DNA from: Fasciola hepatica
Taxonomy: Eukaryota > Platyhelminthes > Trematoda > Plagiorchiida > Fasciolidae
Length of the DNA stretch: 64,000 nt
Direction: 5' to 3'
NCBI GenBank assembly: GCA_948099385.1
Contig: CANUEZ040000156.1
Location: 6,283,501-6,347,500, forward strand
The notes beneath the pieces were generated by a model. That model searched no databases, had not been told where the DNA came from, and saw only the letters and a program-made list of their open reading frames with translations. This document shows, piece after piece, positions 50,701 to 61,645 of the stretch. Every line of letters starts with the position of its first letter. Position 1 is the first letter of the stretch. The position numbers and the translations under genes are program-made.

Positions 50701-52639
50701 TGAAGACACATCTTTATTCTCTTTGTTCACAGTTCAAAAAGGCAAATTCGGTCCTGGGGTCAATGGAACTAGTTTTGGTTTCCGACATTTCAGTGGACCT
50801 TTCGACGAAGTTATCGTCTTTCGCCTTATTGTTTAGGGTTTCTTTACTAAAAGAGTAGGCTTCTGTTTCACGCAGAATATTCATCAGTAACCCTCGAAGA
50901 ACAAACTAGGTACCAGTTGTCTATCGTAATACCTCTTAGAGCAGCTTGTTTGCTTTCTGAAAAGCACTTGCGCCAGATAAGACCAGATCAGTTTGAATAG
51001 TATGAAAAAATCTCAGACTATGTGATTAATTTCATGGAAACAAAAGCATACTAAGGCAGACTAGTTTGCTTGGCAACAAATGCTGATAAATCACGTTTGT
51101 CACCAATAATTACACAATAATCTCAAATAAATCCCTGGTGCAAACACAGATTTTTTCAAAACCCGTTTTTCACGAACTTTTTGGAATGCCCGACTACACC
51201 AACATGAACGAGTAAACAAAGAGGAATGCAAACTGAGAGCATTGTACCTGCGACAATTCTCACAACTGAATTCCAGATGAGCAATTACCTACAAATAAAC
51301 ATTATTCAACTTGAACTCGAACTTCTGTCTGTTGGATTTCGTGGAGCTACCTCAAAGCCTCATGTGATCAGAATTAAAGTCGATCCAAGCACAAAAACAC
51401 CGAAGAAGCAAAAAAGTAATCAATAGGGGAAATTAACTTCGACGAATAAAGACTCCGAATGCAGGCAACTGCGCTACTGATCAGGGAACCGGAACATGTC
51501 ATCTAGAGTTTCCAAGCATCCAGTGGACGGATTATGTGAACTCCACGCCGGTAACCTTATACGTACTACAAGGTAAAGCTCACAGGTTGTGGTTTGCGCA
51601 CCCATTGGCCATGAACGGATTACCTTGAACCGTTGCCGGCATCGAAGATTAGTAAACACTGAAGTCTACCACATCTGAGCATGCATAACACATGCCCAAA
51701 CCGGGTAACCCGTCTAGAATAAGAACGTGTTACGGAGATAGATTATTGAGAGACTTCTTTTTTGAACTCAGAAACGGGCACTACGTAAAACAGCTTCGTG
51801 CGTTGAAGAATGAGTCAGTGTAAAGCAATCGCACCACTGGTTACTTGTGATATAAATCCGACAGTCAAACAGACGCAATATCGTACACCAGTTTGTCTTA
51901 TACCGTCAAACGCGACCTCTTATCTTATGCTGTTTTTATCTCAATTCTTCTCTGTTCAGTTCAGATAAGGTGTGTTGTTGGATCATTTCACTGCTTGGTT
52001 TTGAGCTTTACCACGCAGTAGTGAGCAGATCATTTTCATTGCCAATATAACCCTGGCATAAAGAATTTACACAAAAACCATACTTACCAACTACAAAATT
52101 ACGAAAACTTTTAAAAAAAACATCTTGTAGAAATTATTCCGATTCCCTGGACTGTCAGTCTAGCAGAAACTTAGTCTCACTAGCTTTAGGCAGGATGTAG
52201 ACTGTACACAACTACGGCAGCTGAACTAATTCCAACTGAGTTACCGTGTTTAATGTAATTTCGTGGTTTTACATAATACAATATGCACACATCTAAAGGC
52301 AAATGACCTACAGCGAGGCAAGCAACAAAGAACAACAGTACAGAAAGTTATCCGGTAAATCATGTCAGTGCAGTCATAAATGGTCCACACAGCAAGGAGT
52401 CAAATGAAACTGTACCGCAGCATGATCGCAACGTATATGGTAAATCAAAAAGCTCTCTAACTACCACGAAATGATAGTTTCAGCCACAGAATGAGAAAAT
52501 AATCTATAGTTACAATATACAAAGGAGGTACCAATGTCAGAGTGCAAATAGTAGTAGTTGGAAAACGACAGAAGGGACATCTGTCAACGTGAACGAATAA
52601 ACCTGGCAATAGGCCTGTTTGGGGGAGAGGCGAGTGTTC

Positions 52640-52760
52640 TCTGTGGCCTAGCGGTTACTGCTCAAGCGGCGGGGCTGTGGTCAGAAGATCGAGTCTTCGG
52701 CGGGCGGCTTTGCGTGTGGATGAAACGTTCAGCAGGTTTCTCTTACAATAGAAATGTACA
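52640..52760 (+). repeat. tRNA-derived SINE-like element
   Basis: A GC-rich block in AT-rich sequence with a split RNA polymerase III promoter. TGGCCTAGCGG at 52644-52654 fits box A (TRGYNNARNGG). AGATCGAGTCT at 52687-52697 is a degenerate box B (GGTTCGANTCC), 33 bases further on. A non-tRNA-like tail follows (GATGAAACG and on). It does not fold as an intact tRNA with a canonical acceptor stem that I can see. Start and end are approximate. Confidence 0.5.
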
Positions 52761-53754
52761 GTCATAGGAAATATGAGTCAAAAAGTTAAACGTAGAATGT
52801 TCGTGCAATATACACCATAAAACGTAAATATGAACTGTGTTAGTGCATTAGAAATGGAGAAAACAGGTCATGAATATTCTGTCCATGATATACGTGCAAG
52901 TACTCATGTGTAGGACAAGGGAGAATGTCATCAGAACACAAATTACAAAAGAGTATTTCACACAACCTTTAACATAATAATTTGTTCCCAGCTATGCGAA
53001 GGTCAAGGACTGAAAACTTGACACCCTCTATTTCTTAACCACATTGAGCGAGCAGACCTGAGATGAATTTTATGCCTAACGTAAAATGCTTTAATCGATT
53101 TTAATTGTTTCACACACGAATTGTCAATACATATTAGATAATGACAGTTCTTCTTAGTCATTTCGCATCGCTGCTAATTTACCGACTTCTTATAACAGTG
53201 AGAGCAAACACGAAGAAGAGAATGTTGTCGTAGAGTTGAATGTTATCTTGCAATTAGATATTGAGTTATTTATATGAGCCGCCTGGTTCTATTGTACGTT
53301 CAAAATGTCGAAATTATATCCAATTTTTTTCTGTGATTATCTTGTTCCTATGAAACTAGATCTGCACTCAAATAGAAACAACCACCGTTCGGTGAATACA
53401 GTAGACTTGTGATATTTAAATCATTTATTTCTCAATGCAAAAGTGAAGAAAATGTACGAAAACTTATTTTTGAGGAATTTCTGAAACGTTTATTTATCCT
53501 GGTCTCTAAGTGTTCGACTGAAACCGGAATTGGAACCCGATTACGGCATTTTCCCAAAAAGTGTTACAATGTTTTCTCTGTGAACAAAAACAACTATCAC
53601 GCGCGGGCGTTATCAGAATTAGAAAGGAATTGAGAAAAGTAGCAGACAACGCACGTTACTTTTCCCAAACCACTCACTGGTTTGTAACATCCAAATTAAT
53701 ATGATTTTGCTTGGAGTAATATTGGCTTCCAGTTCACTTTCTCCAACTGCTTTT

Positions 53755-53778
53755 GTTGTTGTTGTTGTTGTTGTTGTT
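53755..53778 (+). repeat. (GTT)n microsatellite
   Basis: About seven GTT units followed by T. The minus strand reads as poly-threonine, an artefact. Confidence 0.95.
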
Positions 53779-54050
53779 TTTTCCAAATACCATTCTTGTT
53801 CCTGTTTGGGTTCTTGCTCTCGTTGATTCAAAATCAGTACTGTTGATTTCATGCAAACTTGTGTGTCCATATCAGACAGTCATGACAAAAACGTTATTTG
53901 CGTGTTTCAGACGCGTAAAAGATAATTTCCTTTCCATATTTCTACTAATTCTGCGTCGTGGCTGACATTTATTTCACAGTTATTAATTGAAGAAGTTTTT
54001 CGTTTAAGTATTACCTACACAAATGGACAAATTTTCTCAGAAGCATACGA

Positions 54051-54103
54051 CCGGCTTCGAACTTACTGCCGCTCATCAGGTACGCGTATCCGATACTCCT
54101 CTG
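54051..54103 (+). repeat. Dispersed repeat, copy 1
   Basis: 53 bases align without gaps to 55231-55283 at about 44 of 53 positions, including the shared core GCGTATCC and TACTCCTCTG. Weaker similarity continues downstream (both followed by a CAGCTT..GTTTTG segment). Likely part of a larger interspersed element or LTR fragment. Confidence 0.7.
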
Positions 54104-55230
54104 TTCAACAGCTTGTTTTGATGTCTGTGTACTCCATATGTGGTTCTTCACAGTAGGCTTCAGTGGATTGTGGAGCTTACGCTTACACTCCTTATACGTA
54201 AATTACATTGTTGTAATTTGAGCAATGCCATTTTTAGTTCGAAAGTCGTTAATTTAACCTCACTGACGAGGAACATTCTAGTCGCCCCATTAAATTTGAT
54301 GAACATCAGCTGAATCATTTCTGTGAATATACGAGCCAGTCAAACACGGAATTGCCCTAACAGTTGGCGAGTGATTAGAAAACCATAATGAGTCAACTCT
54401 ATTTTATGGCAAAATATTATAGAAAACTTGTTGACCGTTGAGAAAAGTGGTGAATGACAATCAAGAATGCATAACCCAGTAAATTACATTTTGTCCCCAA
54501 TTGAGATCATGTTTTCTTCCATGTTGAGTAGATCCAACGAAACTAAGGTAGATTATTCTCAAAACCAACAAATTGTTTGTTCAAATGGCAACAGTTTCCG
54601 AATAAAATCTAACTACATTTCAGTGTATCAGGCTTAGATTACCATTGCTCACTTCTTGTTGGTCCCAGACACCCCGAATGGAGGATGGCCACACGGAATC
54701 TCAAGCAAAAACTCATATGTTATTGCCTTCTTTTCTTTGCATTCAAAAAATCACAGTGGAATGGGTGCATACCCCGTATGTCTAAAAACCCACCGTATTA
54801 ACAGGGTGAACCGACAATGATAATGCTAAGATTACGATTAGTGAATCACGTAAGGTTTATTTTCGATTTTCAGTAATTTTTCGAGCTATTTGTGAATTAC
54901 TATTCATCCCACTGGTTGTTCTAACAATGTGCAGCCAAGTACACATGAGTCGTAGACTGATCTGATGTTGGGATCATATCAAATTTAAAGATCATTAGAC
55001 AATCGCGTTCAGAAAATTGTGGGTAGAATTAAGCATGTTAATTAGTGAGTAGTATATGCAGTAGCCCCCTCCAGATTGCAACCCCCCTGACTGCAATAAC
55101 TTCCGTGCACGGTAGATTTTTGCCCGCAAGAAAATTGTCTTTTCTTTAGTTTTTCTTCCTCTGAGTACCATGCCACTCAGCAAGAAATAGTCATGTAGTA
55201 TGTGGAAAGAATTCCCTCGGAAGGGCACTG

Positions 55231-55283
55231 CCGGTTTCGCAGTTATTGCCGCCCACCTGGTATGCGTATCCGGTACTCCTCTG
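55231..55283 (+). repeat. Dispersed repeat, copy 2
   Basis: Second copy of the 53-base repeat at 54051-54103, same orientation, 1.2 kb away. It lies within a block less AT-rich than its surroundings (about 55060-55290) that has a minus-strand open frame (54995-55288) without a recognised product. Confidence 0.7.
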
Positions 55284-57728
55284 CCCATTCAGCTTCGTTT
55301 TGTTTATTCTGTAGGTTAGTTCGTCACAGGGATCTAATTAAGTGCTTCCGGAGTGTAAATTTACATTCTCCGTTGGGGATTGCACTAAGAAATTACAACT
55401 GTAATTACTCTCAGTTCTTTGTATGTAATTCACTTCTAACCCAAAGAACAAGGAGGTTGCATGTGCAACCTCATACATCATTAATAGGCAGTATGTAGGT
55501 AAGTGGATAAAAAAGATTCTTGTGACCACAGCAGCAATTCAAGTACACCTAGTGACTTAAAAAATGGCAGTGAACTGAATTATTTGAAATAATCTAGTTC
55601 TTTATTCTTCTTCCGCTCCTTCGCTGAACGACAACTTCTCTGTTTTGAACTTTCAAATAGTAAACTGATAGCCAGCTTACCTGTGGAAAAAATAAAGTGG
55701 ACGGAAAATTCGTGCCGGAAATTTGTAAAGGTAACTCATAACTTGGTTGAATCGAGATGATGAGCATCGCATTGAATTTCTATACAGAGCGGTTAAAGTC
55801 AAGTTGGTGTGGTGTCAGTACGAATGCACATATCCGCATTGATCGAGACCGAAAGTAACTCTACTTTGCTCGATGATATCGATTAAAAAATACACCATTG
55901 TTGATATGGGGCACTGTCTGATATGCTGGGGCGGAGTAGTGTTCACGTGTTTACATCCAGCATAGCAAGGGAAAAACTGCCTCTCTTTATAATACTCATT
56001 AGACCAGGGGAAAATTGTCAAAATTGAGAAGGAAGGTTGAATGTGTAAAGACGTTGGTGTCGTGTTTCTCAGCAGCGGATACAAAGAGCATTATAGTGGT
56101 GGGCAATGTTATGGCCTCGGAAATAGGTTTTAATGGAATAGATCATCCAGTAAATCAATGAAGAGCCAAAAGCCAGAAAGGATGAGGCTATCTTCATTGC
56201 ACCATGTACATTGTGTCATTACAAAACCAATACAAGCAAAAATACGACCCAGGGTAGCAGCTCTCGATAGCGACTTCGATCATTGTAATGAGGCGAGAAG
56301 AAACAAGAATGGCTTGCAGAATAGCAAAAGACAAAAGACCGAAATTCATACGTAGCATGTAAGTTGATCACGGGGACATAGACCATCTAAAAGCCAACAC
56401 ATGTCTCATCATTTTCAAGTGTCTGGCTTATTCAGTTTCTTAGTGTCTACGAAACTTCGTCAGCTCACTACGGTGTTACTAGCTAAGAAGTTTCATCTTT
56501 GACTACAAGATCAGAAAACCCATCACCTACAAGCTACCGACGACCATACTGTACATTTGTCGTTGTGTAAATTGCTGGAAGGGTGCGGTCAATATCTGTG
56601 ATATTACGTAACATCGACTGCATGAAGCACAAAGGAATGAATTATAATAGGCTGCAAAACCTCTTGAACTCTCAGAGGCTCTTTGACTTGAAGTTCTGCT
56701 GACCTCTAACAACGTCAAAAAGCCCTCGATTTTTTCCATGACCTCTCTTTAAAAAATGTTATTTTTTAACGGTTCATCATTCACCAGAATTTCAGCCACT
56801 CTTGCCTTTTATTTGTTTATTTTTTTGATCACAGCTCTAACTCCCAATACATCAAATGGTTATCATGTTTATAATAAAATGCATGGTCCCAGGGATTAGC
56901 AGAGTTTTTGCTCAAACTCAAAGCTTCCAGTACCATGATTCGAGAAGAGACAAGACGAGCAAAACAATATTAAAGTCATCAGAATGTTGTACTTTTTATG
57001 TGGACATTTGAGGTCACGCGATAAATAAAATAGCCGTCCTCTTGACCTAAATATGCGTACCATGGAAACGTGAAGGCTACTCAGAGAGGCGAAGAAGTTC
57101 GATATCTTGCACCATGGTTGACCCAGAAGGAAATACTAGAAAAGCAAACTTATTCATCACGTACTGGTCATCCACAGAATCTTGTGGTCTGACTATGTAG
57201 ATGTATTCGTCGAGCCCCGCCGTTTTCTCTTGGTTACTTCGATTTTTTCTTCACTTGCATAAGACCACTGATTATCTCGAAAAAAGCCACTTTATTGTCT
57301 ATACTTTCAATTTAGGAACGGACTGAAAACGTTTATACGGAAAAATCAACGATTTTTTCATTTTAAAATCTGTTTCGGGGATTTTTCAGTACCAGGGTTG
57401 AGATGAGTACTGTCATCTGAAATGTCCTCTACATTTTTCGGGCTATTTACGGCTCGAAAAAATGTAAACCGATTCTAATTTAATTTTGTCTGATCGAATA
57501 TGAAAGCGCAAGTTAAGGCTTTCACAAAAAAATTGTGGAATTGATTTCAAGGAATTTTGCAACGTCATCCGTAGATAATATGTTTCAAGTTTTAACGCAA
57601 ATCATTAGGTGCACAATAAGTGTAGGAATTACTGAATGCACAGACACAAGCTTTCGTTCATTCTTGACCCGGTCATTGAAAGTATGCAAACAGCTGGCAT
57701 TCAGTGAGGCTGTATTGGTCAAGTCGGA

Positions 57729-57746
57729 CCCCCCCCCCCACCCCCT
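57729..57746 (+). repeat. C-run with a single A interruption
   Basis: Eleven C, one A, then a further short C-run. Low-complexity sequence. Confidence 0.85.
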
Positions 57747-58658
57747 CTCGCTTTGTGCACAGAAGCAATCACTGCAAACGATCTGCCTTCCTTAATATTA
57801 GTCACACAGCCCAAAAGAATTTCTGACTTGATTGTGATAAACATTTTCCTCGCATTCCTCACTGTATAACTCATGTACCGCATCAATTATAAACTGTCAG
57901 CTACCGCGTAAGTGATCTTTAAGAGTAAACGAAACGTTTGTATCTCGCACTGACCGTCCTCGTTCCGTTTATATAAACTGAATAAATAGCTCTTTACCGA
58001 GGATCCCCGATTTTTATCTAACCATAATTATTTATTGTTGTTCGTCTCAGAAAAAAACAATAAGAATCGGAGAATATAGCGCTACGGCAAGGCAAAAAAA
58101 TTTTTTCTGTGTTTTTTTTGTTTTACATAGGCCCTTGAACTGTCGTGATTGTTTTCAAAGCAATAGTCGAAAAGTAAACATTATGCACCCCTAATCAGTC
58201 AACTTAAAAAACCACACGTAGAAATATTTGTTTCACTTCTACTGTTTTATCTCATTACTAGAAATATTGCCTTGGGCTTTCACAATTTATCAAACATGAA
58301 CTTTGTCAATTGTATTGAGTCTCTAAGTTGACAGTTAATCCGTAGAGGATCCGGAGCAATCCGCCAACAGCCACCCATCATGTATTTTCGTAGTACAAGC
58401 CAGGATGGCATTGGCTGTCGAGTTGATTTCAACATTAGTTATTCATCGTTTCTGGATTTCACTTCACAAATAAACCAAATTTCTAAGATCGTCAAAACAC
58501 GATATAAGGATTGCCCTCTATTTGGTCGAATTTTCAAACTGAGCTTGTGGTCAGTTTACCATTTATGACAAAGAAGTTGTGTCCCAAAGTTAACTGTGGA
58601 AAAGAAAAAATTTCGGCATACATAGTGGTATCTTCAATAGGGGAATAAATGTTGTACA

Positions 58659-58661
<3 letters not shown>

Positions 58662-58726
<65 letters not shown>
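58662..58726. repeat. (AT)n microsatellite, about 65 bp
   Basis: Uninterrupted alternating A and T, directly upstream of a less AT-rich block at 58762-59004. Such AT tails often flank inserted elements, but no element boundary could be set here. Confidence 0.97.
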
Positions 58727-58727
<1 letters not shown>

Positions 58728-60290
58728 GATGGGGAACCTACTCGCATTTTTACAATAAAAAGTGCACGATACGGGTCAAAATCCAGTTGGTAGTCTTACG
58801 TTCATGGGATGGGTGCCCTACCAGTTGAATTGGTGCAGCACGGCCGATCGAACGAGATTGGCGCGAGTAAATATCGATTCCGCCTCCTGCAGAGGAATTT
58901 TCGATGGGCAAAATGAAAGTGGGTTTTTCATTATTGGCGCCATTTCGGTTTCTCGTTCAGTTAATACAAGAAGTAGTATCAACGATCCCAGAAAGCAACA
59001 TTAACCCACTAAATGGAAAGATACTTCATAGAAAAGAGCTGAGCAACACTTTTAAAAAGAAATAGTTCCAGTTTATTGCTGACAAAATATGGGTTTCAAC
59101 AGAAGACTTGCGATATGCAACATATTTAGCAACGATCAAACATAAGTTTGTCTCGAAAAGTCTCGTAAACAAAGGCCACAGAAATGTAGTTCTTGAAACG
59201 TCTGTTTTATCCCTATGATCAATATCTCAACGTTTTTGAGCGAGAATAAGGTGTGTTACCTTGACGAAGACAAAACACATTGAGTAGCTAATGTGTTTCC
59301 GTTTTGTTCCCCGCCAACATTCAGGGAGGTGGTAACTTCACAGGTCAAAAATCAATTTTATTACCAACGTTAAGTCGATGATGATAAATTACGAAAAACA
59401 TATCAGTGATAATATAATAAACAGCTCCTAAGCATGTCCTTAGTCAGTCCGTCTTACGAAATTTTCAAAATATCTTGATTTTATTCGGAAGTCAATGTAA
59501 AGCGCAATGGAAGAAATCGATTTCCATCTGCAAGGCAATAGCCTATGAACGATCAATAAATTCAACTTTGAATCTATTTACTAGGTGGATTCAAAGTTCA
59601 TCGCATTTCTGTTTGTTGACCGGATCAATGGAGTGTGGCAACTCCTTTTTATTCTACCCAGATGTGACCCATCAATGAACTCTACCAAATCTACTTATTG
59701 CATTTATGAACGCATTATGGTATGCTTGTTGCAGTAGGTAATTTTCGGAAGTGTAGATAAACAAGCAGATTTTACAGTGTTCTCTTCCGTCTCAGTAGCT
59801 CTGGTAAGGAAGATCCTCTGCTTCCAAACCACGTTGGTTTTTTGGTACAACGCGTTGGTTACGTAGGATGTGGTGGTCAGCATTAAATCCTTACATAAAA
59901 GATTTTGGTCCATAGTATTCCCAAATGGCTTTGCTAGCTTGTTTGTCTGGTTATTCTCGGATTAGCTGATGCGGCTCCGGTAGGTTCAGACAACAGATGA
60001 CCGGTGATTGGTAAACTGATCTGCTTGGCTGGCTCCACTTTTGTATGAGATTCTGGACAACTAATCATGTGCTGTCCAAATTTTTGTCTCCGAACTTGCC
60101 ATTTATACCTAAGAGGCAATAGCTCCTGTCTGCCACTGAACCAGGCTGCCCATTGGCAGTGTGCCAGCCCATACCCTCGTTTTCTTCGTTCTTTGACAGA
60201 GACGGACTCTTCTGATTCTTCCGGGTTCACGTGGACATATTCCCTTCACAGTGACATTGTGCGTGCATTCTACTCGTTTCATTAATCATC

Positions 60291-61004
60291 TTATCCGCCT
60301 GGACCTCGTACGGTCGAATTCCAAACGCCGCAGTGCATTTCGTTTTCTCTGTCAATGGGATCTTTCTGGAACATCCTGAACGCATACATCTTCCCCTCTT
60401 TCACTTCTAACAGGTCCTGTACTTTTTTTCCTGCTTGATATCACGGTCAGTTTTGCAAATGGTCTCATCACTTTGTATTTCTGTGGGATATAACTGTTCG
60501 ACTATTCTTCAGCAAGCTCAGGATTCTCTGCTTCTTCGTTGTTAACATCGTTTTCCACGAAGGCAGCTGCTGTAACTAAGATGGGGCGTTTACCGTCAGC
60601 ATTCTTGATGATCGCGTTGTTCGTTTCATTCAGTTGACCCAAATAATATTCGTTCTTTTTTGGCATCACTGCACAGAGTTTTCTCAGTCCTCATTTTCAT
60701 CAAAAGTGGGAGTGAACAGAACACGTCTGGCCTTGGACGAGTAGTACCAATACTGAAGATCCGACGCAAAAGACTGTTTTCTAGCCGCTTTATCTAAGCG
60801 TGACTCAGAGGTCTTTCCTAGGTGTTCAATGAGGAGTTAAGGACCCTTCTCAACATTGGGCTCTGTCAGCCAGAACAAACTGCAGAGGGATTCATCACAC
60901 ACAGGCTTATTTGCATTAGAAAATGACCGAAGAAATCCTTCGTGGACAGTGGCTGCAGCGCTGATCATCCCCTCTTTGCGGATTTCATCGGAGGGATCCA
61001 AAAA
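60291..61004 (-). pseudogene. Decayed coding-like region, unidentified
   Basis: Read on the minus strand, three protein-like stretches follow each other in different frames. 61004 to 60684 encodes about 106 codons with one internal TAA (60837-60839) and contains DPSDEIRKEGMISAAATVHE and DLQYWYYSSKARRVLFTP. About 60690 to 60502 contains MPKKNEYYLGQLNETNNAI and ends in TAG. About 60440 to 60291 contains LLEVKEGKMYAFRMF and ends in TAA. Each has a mixed amino acid composition unlike AT-driven random frames, and the base composition is less AT-rich than in the flanks. Frame breaks plus stops suggest a dead gene or retroelement-derived copy in the intron. I do not recognise the family. An open frame at 59934-60230 on the same strand may be its continuation. 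Confidence 0.4.
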
Positions 61005-61559
61005 TTATTGACTTGTAAATGTGTTTTTCTTTAGTGTAGCAACCCAACAATTCGTAATACGTTGTGTAGAAGGATGACCAGCGGTCTTTAATGTTGAGCA
61101 TTACCCGGATATGTCTCCTTTATTTCCCTGATAAGCTAAAAGTGATATCGGTTACTTTAGTAAAAACCAGTTACAGCCCATCAGTATGTTGGGCCTCGAA
61201 TCACTTTGATGGACAATAAAAGTGACCTATTCCATTGACTCATTTTGGGCATTATCCATAGACTAATTTTTTCTACCACACAAAAGGCCCAATTTTTCTG
61301 TTGATTAGTAGGTGTTCCTTTGTTTATGAAATTCTCACTGGTTTTGAATATTATTCTTAATCCTGTCTCAAACAGACAGCTGTGGTAAGCCTGTGATTGG
61401 TAATCAACTATTTCAGGTCGCAAATTTTCATCTCCAGACGCTAACACCATCAGTGCAGTACCGAGGGTTAACTCATCATTGTTTATTGTGCGATTGACGA
61501 CTTGTTAATGTTGAAAGCCAGTAACGGAAGAAAGCCTGGTTGAGGCGAGGCAAGTCATT

Positions 61560-61645
61560 GTGAGACAGCCTGGATAAACTAGTGTTGAGGTGCGTGCTTC
61601 ATGCATCCCTGGTTCGAGTCCGGACTTGACTCGGTGAAATATGCT
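61560..61645 (+). repeat. tRNA-like / SINE-like fragment with box B
   Basis: GGTTCGAGTCC at 61611-61621 is an exact box B, and its flanks pair as a short T-arm stem (CCTGG with CCGGA). A box-A-like TGGATAAACTAGTG lies about 35-40 bases upstream, a poor match. The anticodon arm is not canonical. It is better explained as a tRNA-derived repeat or tRNA fossil than as a functional tRNA gene. Confidence 0.35.
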
